A program made the translations under genes and the position numbers. From positions 1 through 6,989 of the forward strand of contig JAUIKP010000171.1 of assembly GCA_030430725.1 (NCBI GenBank): a stretch of 6,989 nucleotides of DNA, read 5' to 3'. Shown piece by piece: positions 1-6,962 of the stretch (positions within the stretch are counted from its first letter, which is position 1; each line of letters opens with the position of its first letter). Origin of the DNA: Nitrospiria bacterium. Its GTDB lineage: Bacteria; Nitrospirota; Nitrospiria; Nitrospirales; UBA8639. The notes beneath the pieces were generated by a model. That model worked only from the letters and a program-made list of their open reading frames with translations, searched no databases and was not told where the DNA came from.

Positions 1-1463
1 GTTTGCACCTGATTGAACCGGCAGGCCAACAAGGTCTCCTTGATCATGCGTTGTTCCAATTCCTCGACGGCTTGATGAAGACTCCGGCCTTTCGGGTCTA
101 TGCCGCCTCCGGTCATCGGGATAGGGTTCCGGATACCTTCTTCGAGCGCATCCTCGTGTATCGTCGTTCCACGAACCATGACCATTAACCGTTTGATTTC
201 ATTTTCTAACTGCCGGATATTCCCCGGCCAGGAATATTCCATGAATCGTTGCATGGCCTTGCCGGACAGTTTTTTTCTGGGTCGATGCATCTGGGAACTG
301 TAGAGGTCCAGAAAATAATTCACGAGCAGGGGAATATCCGCCGGGATCTCCCGCAAGGCGGGCGTATGCACATGCACGACTTTGAGACGGTAGTAGAGAT
401 CGTCTCGAAACGTGCCGGCGTTAATAGCGGCTTCTAGGTTTTTATTGGTGGCCGCAATGACCCTGATATCGAGGAGAATCGACTCTCGCTTTCCCACCGG
501 TTCGACGGCTCGCTCCTGCAGCACCCTTAACACTTTTGCCTGAGCAGTTATACCCAGATCTCCAATTTCATCCAGAAACAGGGTGCCCTTATTGGCCTGT
601 TCAAATTTGCCTATTCTGGCCTCCACATCCGTGGCCGTGCCTTTGCTGATACCGAATAATTCACTTTCGATTAAGGTTTCGGGGAGGGCGGCACAATTGA
701 TGGCGACAAACGGTTGACGGGCTCGCGGGCTACTGTAGTGAATGGCTTTGGCCACCAATTCCTTCCCGGTTCCGTTTTCTCCGGTAATCAGCACATCCAC
801 GGAACTATCCCGAACCTGATCGATGACTCTAATCAGTCGCTGCATGGGCAGGCTGTTTCCCATGAGCTTCTTCGTGAAGAACTGCCCTTCAACCTCTTTC
901 CTCAAATCCGCGTTTTCCTGTTGCAACCGTTCCCGTTCCCGACGCAATTGTTCCATCTGGTGGAATTTATGAAGAGGGAAGGCGATGGCATCAACCAACG
1001 CCTGGGCCGCGGTTTCATCCTGGGCGGTAAAGTGTTTATCCTTTTTATTCACGGCTTCAAACACCCCGATGATGTCTCCGGTTCTGTCCCGAACCGGCAA
1101 CGCCAACAGGGTCCGCGTTTGTTGGTTCATTTGTTCGTCAATGCCGGAAAAAAATCTTGAATCCGATTGCACATCTTTGACATTAATCAACTCCCCGGTC
1201 GCCACACAGGCGCCCGCAATTCCTAAGCGAGCATCCAGGCGCAGTACCCGCCCACTCACAGGGAGGGGAAACCACAGCTCGGATTCCTTTCGATCCAGCA
1301 GAAACACACTGATCCCCTCGGCCTGCAGTAACCGGCGTGATTCTTTTTCAATGAGTTGTAACAAGGCTTGTAATTCCTGCTCCTGGTTGATCTGAAGCAG
1401 AAATGTTTCAGGCAGGTCTATGCTCTTGTGAAAGATTTCTTGTTTTCCGGATCGACTCGCCAT
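1..1463 (-). CDS. GAF-domain NtrC-family AAA+ transcriptional regulator (partial, C-terminus outside window)
   Basis: An NtrC-type (sigma-54 activator family) regulator. I read 487 complete codons before the window edge. A GAF domain covers about residues 25-163, with GIAG at 81-84 and GVFEAVNK at 133-140. A charged coiled-coil linker spans about 165-195. The AAA+ domain runs from about 198 to 428: Walker A GENGTGKE (228-235), Walker B LFLDE (295-299), arginine-rich FRDDLYYRL (352-360) and SWPGN (411-415). The C-terminal Fis-like helix-turn-helix is only just beginning (RFNQVQ) when the sequence ends. Oddly, the loop that should read GAFTGA reads GTATDV (275-280), inside ELFGISKG...IGKFE, so normal sigma-54 activation is doubtful. 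I chose the ATG at 1463 because AGGA lies 8 bases before it. An in-frame ATG at 1517 lacks a Shine-Dalgarno. The cyclase gene ends 167 bp upstream. The GAF resembles those of the two kinases, so a related small ligand is plausible (inference). Confidence 0.93.
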   Translation of the reverse strand, partial: MASRSGKQEIFHKSIDLPETFLLQINQEQELQALLQLIEKESRRLLQAEGISVFLLDRKESELWFPLPVSGRVLRLDARLGIAGACVATGELINVKDVQSDSRFFSGIDEQMNQQTRTLLALPVRDRTGDIIGVFEAVNKKDKHFTAQDETAAQALVDAIAFPLHKFHQMEQLRRERERLQQENADLRKEVEGQFFTKKLMGNSLPMQRLIRVIDQVRDSSVDVLITGENGTGKELVAKAIHYSSPRARQPFVAINCAALPETLIESELFGISKGTATDVEARIGKFEQANKGTLFLDEIGDLGITAQAKVLRVLQERAVEPVGKRESILLDIRVIAATNKNLEAAINAGTFRDDLYYRLKVVHVHTPALREIPADIPLLVNYFLDLYSSQMHRPRKKLSGKAMQRFMEYSWPGNIRQLENEIKRLMVMVRGTTIHEDALEEGIRNPIPMTGGGIDPKGRSLHQAVEELEQRMIKETLLACRFNQVQ

Positions 1464-1528
1464 CGCGGTGTTCCTGAAAATTCCGTTGATCCCACACCAC
1501 TGGACAGCAGGGAGCATCAACTGTACAC

Positions 1529-1558
1529 ATTATGACCAGGTGTGAATGGAGAAGGCAA
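1529..1558 (-). promoter_or_regulatory. Candidate sigma-70-type promoter for the AAA+ regulator
   Basis: On the minus strand TTGCCT (1553-1558, 4 of 6 matches to the -35 consensus) is followed after 18 bases by CATAAT (1529-1534, 5 of 6 matches to the -10). Transcription would start near 1522, leaving a leader of about 60 bases before the ATG at 1463. This would put the alternative ATG at 1517 almost at the transcript end, which favours 1463. The assignment is by eye only. Confidence 0.35.
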
Positions 1559-1630
1559 CTATCCGACCAGCCCCTCTCCGTTCTCCTCAGGAGTCTATCC
1601 TCTTGCCATCCGGATGCCCAAGCCCATGAA

Positions 1631-3601
1631 CTATCCTCCCGTTTGTTCAATGGACGTCACCGAACATGGTTCCGGACTGCCCGTCTTCGTATACAGCCGG
1701 TAAACGGAGATGCGGTTGGCTTTCCCCCTTAGCGTGATCATGCCGACTTCTCTGAGTACCCATGGGTGGTCCCCGAGGTATTGTTTGGTCGTCTCTCCAA
1801 TAAGTATCCGGCAGACTTCATCTTTGGACCAGGTCTCCAACGAGTCTTTTTGGAAACTTTCTAATCGAGAGGCAATATTCACGGAGTCTCCAATGGTCGT
1901 AAATTTCAACCGTTGTTCACTGCCCAGACTTCCGACGACCACCGGCCCTGTTTGCATGCCTATCCGCATTCGCACTTCCGGCAACCCCTGCTGTTGCCAT
2001 TGGGAATTGAGATGGCGCATTTCCTGCTCCAGAGCCACGGCACAACCAACGGCATTGTTGACATCCTGCCGAACGTTGGCTTCCGTTTGCCCCAGCAGGA
2101 ATACCCCGAAATCCGCTTTGATCATGTCTCCATGATAATCATCAACCAGCCCACCATGGTCGTTAATGATTTTGACCATGCGCTCCATGTATGTGTTGAG
2201 CCAATCCAGTACCATGTCGGGCTCCATGTCTTCTGCCACAGTCGTGAACCCTTCAAGATCCGTAAACAACGTCGTCACCACCAATTTTTGTGGACGCAAC
2301 CGGCCCTTTTCCAAAAATTGCTCCCGCTTCTCCCAGACAGCCTGTGCCACTTCTGAAGAAACATGCCGGGAAAACAGCGACATCAGGAGCGCCCGGTCCT
2401 GCTTTTCCCGATTGGAAAGCCAGGCTGTCACCACCATGGCATTGATGACCAATCCCATGACCGGCGGGATAAACGGGATCCACATCCCATACCTCATCCC
2501 GCTCACTACCACTCCGCTGAGCACCGCCATCCCTATGAGCACAGCCAGAGAGAAACGCCAGGCACCCCGAACCCACACGCCGATGAATCCTCCCCCGAGC
2601 ACCCATAGTCCAATCCAGACTGCTTCCAGGGAATCTGGAACCGTCGCGATGGGCACCAGGCCTTCTCCCTTCGCAAACCGAAGCAGTTGGTGCACCATAT
2701 ATCCATGCAGCTCAATTCCAGGGATTGGGGGACACGCCGTGAGTGTGCCGCATTGTGAGGTATAAAAATAATCTTTGACCCCTTGGGCGACAACCCCGAC
2801 AATTATGATGTGGTCCTGAATCAACTCCGGATTGAATGTGCCTGCCAGTATGGCTCCAAATGAAATCGTCGGGAAGACGTGTTCCTCCCGTTCAAGATCC
2901 AATAGATATTGATACCCCTGGGCATCGGCTTCAACATAACCCCCATCGTGCGATTCGAAGGGGCGAATGACCGTTCCCCCAAGTTGCACCCAGTCGGAAT
3001 TCTCAAGGGCCGCTTGTGGGACAATACCCTCCTTCTGTAAATATTGAAGGGTCAGCAGCAAAGAAAATGCCCGATAGAAATTTGTCCCATCATCCAGGAA
3101 TAAAAGACCCCGGCGAACGATCCCGCCGGAATCCACGATCACATCGTTAAACCCGACACGATCCGTTCCTTGCAACATGGCCGGACCGGGAATACCCCCC
3201 TTCTCAATTTTTCCGAATTTCATGACCATGAGAATTTCCGGATGCGCCTCTAGTACCCGGTCCAACTCCTGCCGACCGGGCGGCACCTCCAAATCCCGAT
3301 AAATATCCACTCCGATCGCTCGAGGGTGATGTGTCGTCATGACGTCCAGGACCCTGGCAAGGACTTCATCAGTAACCGGCCAATGACCTAAGGTCCGAAT
3401 ATCCTGGTCTGTAATAGTCACCAGCGTGATCGGTGGGTTTGGCCGTGTGTTGGTCGGACGAAGGTGCAATGTCCAATCGTAGGCATCCAGTTCCGCACTT
3501 TCCAGGATACCTTCCCACCGAAGCCCCATGACACCCAGAAAAACCAGGAAAGTCATGACCCCGACTTGAACGGCGGAAGAACGAAAAGGTGATTGGCCCA
3601 C
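1631..3601 (-). CDS. CHASE2-domain membrane class III adenylate/guanylate cyclase
   Basis: A 656-residue class III nucleotide cyclase, expected to make cAMP or cGMP in response to a signal outside the cytoplasm. A hydrophobic helix at about 12-27 leads into a CHASE2 sensor (about 35-320). Three further membrane segments follow at about 325-344, 350-368 and 374-395, then a cytoplasmic cyclase domain (about 438-638). Metal-binding Asp448 (FTDLEGF) and Asp492 (HGD) are present, as are the transition-state pair Asn575 and Arg579 (VNIASR). The purine-selecting site is atypical: Asp488 stands where adenylate cyclases have Lys, with Thr568 at the second position, so the product cannot be assigned. 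The start is GTG at 3601, preceded by AAGGGA (3608-3613). The stop is TAG. The 154-bp gap to the upstream kinase shows no clear promoter or terminator. The domain order is common for bacterial CHASE2 cyclases. Confidence 0.94.
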   Translation of the reverse strand: MGQSPFRSSAVQVGVMTFLVFLGVMGLRWEGILESAELDAYDWTLHLRPTNTRPNPPITLVTITDQDIRTLGHWPVTDEVLARVLDVMTTHHPRAIGVDIYRDLEVPPGRQELDRVLEAHPEILMVMKFGKIEKGGIPGPAMLQGTDRVGFNDVIVDSGGIVRRGLLFLDDGTNFYRAFSLLLTLQYLQKEGIVPQAALENSDWVQLGGTVIRPFESHDGGYVEADAQGYQYLLDLEREEHVFPTISFGAILAGTFNPELIQDHIIIVGVVAQGVKDYFYTSQCGTLTACPPIPGIELHGYMVHQLLRFAKGEGLVPIATVPDSLEAVWIGLWVLGGGFIGVWVRGAWRFSLAVLIGMAVLSGVVVSGMRYGMWIPFIPPVMGLVINAMVVTAWLSNREKQDRALLMSLFSRHVSSEVAQAVWEKREQFLEKGRLRPQKLVVTTLFTDLEGFTTVAEDMEPDMVLDWLNTYMERMVKIINDHGGLVDDYHGDMIKADFGVFLLGQTEANVRQDVNNAVGCAVALEQEMRHLNSQWQQQGLPEVRMRIGMQTGPVVVGSLGSEQRLKFTTIGDSVNIASRLESFQKDSLETWSKDEVCRILIGETTKQYLGDHPWVLREVGMITLRGKANRISVYRLYTKTGSPEPCSVTSIEQTGG

Positions 3602-3755
3602 AGAGGTTCCCTTAAGAGCTCAGTCACTATTAGAATGAAACAGAAAACGGAAGATATCTGCTAGGTTTTGTTGGTCATCACGAGCGAGGATATTTCAAGG
3701 ATGGTGCAGTGAACAGGAAGACCATTGTTCATGCCTCGTAAGCGTTTTTCAAATA

Positions 3756-5051
3756 TTAAGAAGACACATGATCCGGAGAAACCGTGGTTGATGCTTCCAT
3801 GGGCAAATGAATGTGAAAAACGGTTCCTCTATTCACTTCACTCTCGACCGCGATGACTCCCGAATGCGCTTCGATGACATCCTTGACAATTTTTGTTCCT
3901 AACCCGGTTCCACCCTGTTTCCGGCTTATCGCCCTGTCAGTGAATAGCGTGTCTCGAATTTCAGCCGGCATTCCTCGCCCGGTATCGATCACAGACACGT
4001 GAACCGTCTTTCCCATGCCCTCCACTTGTCCCTTTATCGTGATGGACCCGCCCTTGGGAACTTCGGAAATGGCATTATTGACAAGGTTATAAAAGGCATT
4101 GAACAGCCGCGATTCGTCGGCTTGTATCACCGGCAATTCCAAAATCCCTTCATGATCCAGAGTAATCCCCTTTTCTTGAGCCGCCAGCTTCAAGGTATCA
4201 AACACCGAAGCGACCACATGGTGAAGTTTACAAGGGGCAAAGCGTGGAGGGCTCGTCAACCCTTTCACGCAATCGGCAATTTCTTTCACCCGCTCTTGAA
4301 TTCGTTTGGCGTTATTGGCCACCATCCCAATGACTTCCAGACACAATTCATAGCTTGCCCGGCCTTTGTCAGGATCAATCGTTGGAAGACCGGCGAAGAC
4401 GTCATTCATCTCATCTCTCAGGAGTGACGTCCCACACAGGACCGGCATCAGCATATTTTTCACATCATGCCCAATGTTTCCAAGGATTCGTGCCACCTCC
4501 GCTAATTTGGCTTCCTGAAATAATCGCGCCTGCTCGATGGCCAGGGCCGTGAAAGCCCCGATGATCAGTAAGATGGCCAGGTCGTCCTGATTTAACCTGT
4601 CCTCCCGCTTGTTCATCACCTCCAGGACTCCAATTGGATGTCCTTCCCATCGGTTCAGAGGAATGGCAATCAGGTCCCTGGTGTGGAATCCGCTTAATTG
4701 ATCGATTTTCTCAAGATGACGCTGGTCCTCTTTCACATCCCTAATCACCACAGGGTCTCCTGTGGCAAAAACCGATCCAGCTATTCCTTGCGTCCATGGA
4801 AATGCCGTTCCGGGCTTGAGTGGTTGGTCACCAATTGAATGGTAAAACACCAATTCTTTCGTGTCCGGATTGGCCAACAAGACGGAACCGGCTCGACAAT
4901 TCACAACCTCCAAGGCAATTTTTAATCCTTGTTCGACCACATCTTCCACGCTGAGATGCTGAAAAAGCGCCTGGCTAATTCTCCGGGCCGCTTCCAACTC
5001 CCGCGCTTTGCGATCCAGTTGGTCCGAAAGATTCACATCTGGCTCCGCCAT
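3756..5051 (-). CDS. GAF-domain sensor histidine kinase (kinase 1)
   Basis: A soluble sensor kinase of 431 residues with no membrane segment. A short helix (about 10-30) leads into a GAF domain (about 30-178; GIAG at 89-92, GVLEVMNK at 141-148). The phosphoacceptor helix carries GHDVKN, so His195 is the likely phosphorylation site. The ATPase domain (about 275-418) has an N-box NLVNNA (322-327), G1 box DTGRGM (356-361) and G2 box GGTGLG (380-385), so it looks active. No receiver domain is attached and none is encoded nearby. It is a paralogue of the kinase at 5619-6962, matching it across nearly the whole length. The ATG at 5051 has no visible Shine-Dalgarno. A GTG at 5036 (codon 6) has GGAG six bases before it and may be the true start. 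The stop is TAA. Confidence 0.94.
   Translation of the reverse strand: MAEPDVNLSDQLDRKARELEAARRISQALFQHLSVEDVVEQGLKIALEVVNCRAGSVLLANPDTKELVFYHSIGDQPLKPGTAFPWTQGIAGSVFATGDPVVIRDVKEDQRHLEKIDQLSGFHTRDLIAIPLNRWEGHPIGVLEVMNKREDRLNQDDLAILLIIGAFTALAIEQARLFQEAKLAEVARILGNIGHDVKNMLMPVLCGTSLLRDEMNDVFAGLPTIDPDKGRASYELCLEVIGMVANNAKRIQERVKEIADCVKGLTSPPRFAPCKLHHVVASVFDTLKLAAQEKGITLDHEGILELPVIQADESRLFNAFYNLVNNAISEVPKGGSITIKGQVEGMGKTVHVSVIDTGRGMPAEIRDTLFTDRAISRKQGGTGLGTKIVKDVIEAHSGVIAVESEVNRGTVFHIHLPMEASTTVSPDHVSS
5034..5046 (-). promoter_or_regulatory. Shine-Dalgarno and alternative GTG start of kinase 1
   Basis: GGAG (5043-5046) lies six bases upstream of an in-frame GTG (5034-5036), which is codon 6 counted from the ATG at 5051. 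The ATG itself is preceded by ACATTGACATC, which has no Shine-Dalgarno. The GTG would shorten the protein by five residues without touching any domain. Confidence 0.4.
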
Positions 5052-5140
5052 GATGTCAATGTTGACCCATTTTTTACCATAGCCGCCTCACATTTTGAGA
5101 GGGATAAAAAAAATGGTAGCAAATTTTCAAAAAAAAAGCT
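5052..5140 (-). promoter_or_regulatory. A/T-tract-rich leader of kinase 1 with a 12-bp palindrome
   Basis: This stretch is much richer in A and T than the rest of the window. On the plus strand it holds runs of nine A (5129-5137) and eight A (5106-5113) and a run of six T (5070-5075). A 9-bp inverted repeat pairs 5067-5075 with 5108-5116. A palindrome, GTCAA-TG-TTGAC (5055-5066), ends three bases before the ATG of kinase 1. On the minus strand TTGAAA could be a -35 box, but the matching -10 is poor. The region plausibly holds the promoter and perhaps an operator or bent DNA. None of this is proven by the sequence. Confidence 0.3.
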
Positions 5141-5188
5141 TGTGCGGGATCAGTTTGGGACTGCAGAGGATATTGAGTGCCGTCGATC

Positions 5189-5332
5189 TTAACGATTTGG
5201 CGCAAAAGCCTGAACAGGAGAGTCTTTCAATTCTTCTTGCAATTCCACACCCACGAAAATAAAGACATCAGATGCCACGATTTGAAAGTCGTTGATGGCC
5301 TGACACCTCGTCATTGGAACAAGAGGCCTCAT
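5189..5332 (-). CDS. Possible small protein, 47 residues, function unknown
   Basis: A 47-codon frame from ATG (5332) to TAA (5189). Its ATG overlaps the TGA of the preceding 35-codon frame in an ATGA arrangement, which often marks translational coupling. A purine-rich AAGAAG lies seven bases before the start. A second in-frame ATG is at codon 7. The product has a hydrophobic patch in the middle (SDVFIFVGVEL, about 21-31) followed by an acidic segment (QEELKD), and ends APNR. I recognise no family. It could be a genuine small protein, the remnant of a longer gene, or chance. Conservation in relatives would decide. Confidence 0.28.
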   Translation of the reverse strand: MRPLVPMTRCQAINDFQIVASDVFIFVGVELQEELKDSPVQAFAPNR

Positions 5333-5436
5333 CCAACATCTTCTTCAAAAATGTGAGAGGGGAGGACAACGCTGAGGACAACTCCAACGATACTGATGAC
5401 CAAACCAAACAGCCCCCCCTTTATGAGGTTGGCCAC
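5329..5436 (-). CDS. Possible small single-span membrane protein, 35 residues
   Basis: A 35-codon frame starting at GTG (5436) and ending at TGA (5329). AGGGGAG lies eight bases before the GTG and is one of the best Shine-Dalgarno matches in the window. The product is a short basic head (MANLIKGG), one strongly hydrophobic helix (about residues 8-25, rich in Val, Leu and Ile with Gly) and a polar acidic tail (HIFEEDVG). This is the usual form of a small inner-membrane protein. The same frame stays open upstream to a TAG but contains no ATG. I recognise no family, so the call rests on the ribosome site, the helix and the ATGA overlap with the next frame. Confidence 0.35.
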   Translation of the reverse strand: MANLIKGGLFGLVISIVGVVLSVVLPSHIFEEDVG

Positions 5437-5618
5437 GAATGCTTCTCCCCTGGTCCTGGCAACCTCATTCCTGAAAATGCCACCAGAACCATCAGCTCCC
5501 TCTTCTCCATATGGACATTTCCAAACGACCTATACCATGAGCTCCATTCTCGTCGTCTTCTGAGAAGTTCACCCCAATCAACTCCCCACACAATAAAGAC
5601 CAGCCATCGGGACAAGGC

Positions 5619-6962
5619 TCACAATCTCGGGGGAGGGGGGTGCACAGGAAGATGCAGATAAAACGTTGTGCCCACACCCAGCTTACTTTCCACATGAATA
5701 TGTCCTCCATGGGCATCCACCACGTCTTTGACAATTTTGGTCCCCAGCCCCGTCCCTTCCTGTTTGGTGGTGATAGCCTCGGCGTGAAAAAGGCGATCCC
5801 GCACTTCGGGACACATCCCCCGACCATTGTCCGCAACGGTGACGAGAATCTCCTCCCCCCGATTGTCCTTCTCTCCGGAAACCGTGATCAGGCCTCCTCC
5901 GGGAACCTCCGGAATAGCATTACTGATGAGATTGTAAAAAGCGGTAAAGAGACGGTGTTCATCAGCTTCAATGACAGGAAGTGCGTCCAGACCGTCGGTT
6001 TCAAGGAGGACCGCCTGTTCTGTCGCATAAGCTTTTAGGGTTGCGAACACGGCCTTCACCACAGTCGATATCTGGCAGGGGGCAAAGTGGGGAGGACACG
6101 TGACACCTTTAACCGCATCGGCAATTTCCCGCACGCGCCGTTGTATCCGCCTGGCATTGTTCACAATCATCCTGGTCAGTTCCTGACAGTTGGCATAACT
6201 CGTCTCAGCTTCTTTCATCTTCATTTGGATCCAATGCGGGAATTGCTCGTCCAATTCATTTTCCAATAGTTGGGCTCCTGATAACACCGGCATTAGCATA
6301 TTCTTAATATCATGACTGACATCACCCAACATGCGCACGATGACGGCGAGCTTCGCTTCACGATACAGACGGGATTGCTCAATCGAGCTAGCAGCAAGAG
6401 CGGACACAATTGCCAGGATGGCCACGTCATTCTCATCAAGAAGCGATTCGCGTTTGTTCAGGACTTCCAATACACCGAGAGGCTTTCCTTCCAACCGTTT
6501 TAAGGGCAGAACGATCATATCCCGCGTGACGTGCTTGGTTAACACATCAATGGCTTCATAATGGCGTTGATCCCGTTTGGCATCCGGGATCACAATAGGC
6601 TGTCCCGAATGAAATACGGCACCGGCAATCCCCATATCCCATGGAATGGCCGTGCCGGCTTCTACCGGGCTGACTCCAATGGAATGGCGGAACACGAGTT
6701 CCTCGGAATCCTGACTGGCGAGAAGTATGGATCCGCTCTCCGCTCCAACCACTTCCAGGGCCGTAGTAAGTGTTTTTTCCACAAACTCATCGGTGTGAAG
6801 ATTCTGAAAAAGCCCTTCGGTCATGCGACGGGCCGCTTCCAACTCCAGGTTGCGCTGTATCAATCGTCGATCTTCTATCCGGCGAGGCTCTATACGCCGG
6901 TCCGAAACCGATATCTGAAGCGAGGAGGATTTGCAGTCTAATTCCACAAATGTTTCTCCCAT
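5619..6962 (-). CDS. GAF-domain sensor histidine kinase (kinase 2)
   Basis: A soluble sensor kinase of 447 residues. The N-terminus has an extra basic stretch, DRRIEPRRIEDRR (21-33), not found in kinase 1. Then follow a GAF domain (about 50-200; GIAG at 111-114, GVLEVLNK at 163-170), a phosphoacceptor helix with SHDIKN (His217), and an ATPase domain (about 298-440) with NLISNA (344-349), DNGRGM (378-383) and GTGLG (403-407). All catalytic boxes look intact. The C-terminus ends in a proline run. It shares long matches with kinase 1, such as KNMLMPVL, REIAD/KEIAD and GTGLGTKIVKDV, so the two probably arose by duplication. The ATG at 6962 lacks a Shine-Dalgarno, while a GTG at 6947 (codon 6) has GGGAGA seven bases before it. 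An in-frame stop at 6981-6983 rules out a longer form. No response regulator is adjacent within the window. Confidence 0.94.
   Translation of the reverse strand: MGETFVELDCKSSSLQISVSDRRIEPRRIEDRRLIQRNLELEAARRMTEGLFQNLHTDEFVEKTLTTALEVVGAESGSILLASQDSEELVFRHSIGVSPVEAGTAIPWDMGIAGAVFHSGQPIVIPDAKRDQRHYEAIDVLTKHVTRDMIVLPLKRLEGKPLGVLEVLNKRESLLDENDVAILAIVSALAASSIEQSRLYREAKLAVIVRMLGDVSHDIKNMLMPVLSGAQLLENELDEQFPHWIQMKMKEAETSYANCQELTRMIVNNARRIQRRVREIADAVKGVTCPPHFAPCQISTVVKAVFATLKAYATEQAVLLETDGLDALPVIEADEHRLFTAFYNLISNAIPEVPGGGLITVSGEKDNRGEEILVTVADNGRGMCPEVRDRLFHAEAITTKQEGTGLGTKIVKDVVDAHGGHIHVESKLGVGTTFYLHLPVHPPPPRL
6945..6960 (-). promoter_or_regulatory. Shine-Dalgarno and alternative GTG start of kinase 2
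   Basis: GGGAGA (6955-6960) lies seven bases before an in-frame GTG (6945-6947), which is codon 6 from the ATG at 6962. The bases before the ATG (CACATAACTTC) contain no Shine-Dalgarno. The shorter form would lose only five residues. Confidence 0.4.

Larger units (their letters stand above)
5052..5618. other. 567-bp gap between the two kinases
   Basis: No gene of recognisable family lies here. Transcribed with the kinases, it would hold about 180 bases after the stop of kinase 2, two short overlapping reading frames (5329-5436 and 5189-5332), and the A/T-rich leader of kinase 1. The 5437-5618 part shows only a small inverted repeat, CTTCT-G-AGAAG (5557-5567). It has no following T-run on the minus strand, so I do not call it a terminator. 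A run of nine T on the minus strand (5129-5137) follows only a 4-bp possible stem (CAGT/ACTG), which is also not convincing. Confidence 0.5.

Noticed and set aside
714..1160. Open frame of 148 codons on the plus strand
   Set aside because: It lies wholly antisense to the AAA+ regulator, whose frame shows intact family motifs; the plus-strand product resembles nothing.
1583..1616. Short inverted repeats CTCCT-C-AGGAG (1583-1593) and CATCCGGATG (1607-1616) after the cyclase gene
   Set aside because: Stems are only 5 bp and no T-run follows on the minus strand, so a terminator is not supported.
1408..1650. Minus-strand frame bridging the cyclase end and the regulator start
   Set aside because: It overlaps both real genes in another frame, has an odd Trp/Arg/Cys-rich composition and no good ribosome site.
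1913..2765. Plus-strand frames of 147 and 199 codons
   Set aside because: Antisense shadows of the cyclase; composition typical of out-of-frame translation.
3602..3755. Possible promoter for the cyclase (TCTAAT on the minus strand)
   Set aside because: No acceptable -35 element at the right distance.
5421..5615. Minus-strand 64-codon frame starting just after kinase 2
   Set aside because: It needs a TTG start without a ribosome site, is very rich in Trp and Arg, and overlaps the better-supported 35-codon frame.
5314..5661. Plus-strand frame of 115 codons in the inter-kinase gap and the end of kinase 2
   Set aside because: No family resemblance, it overlaps the kinase 2 3' end, and the minus-strand small frames have better start signals.
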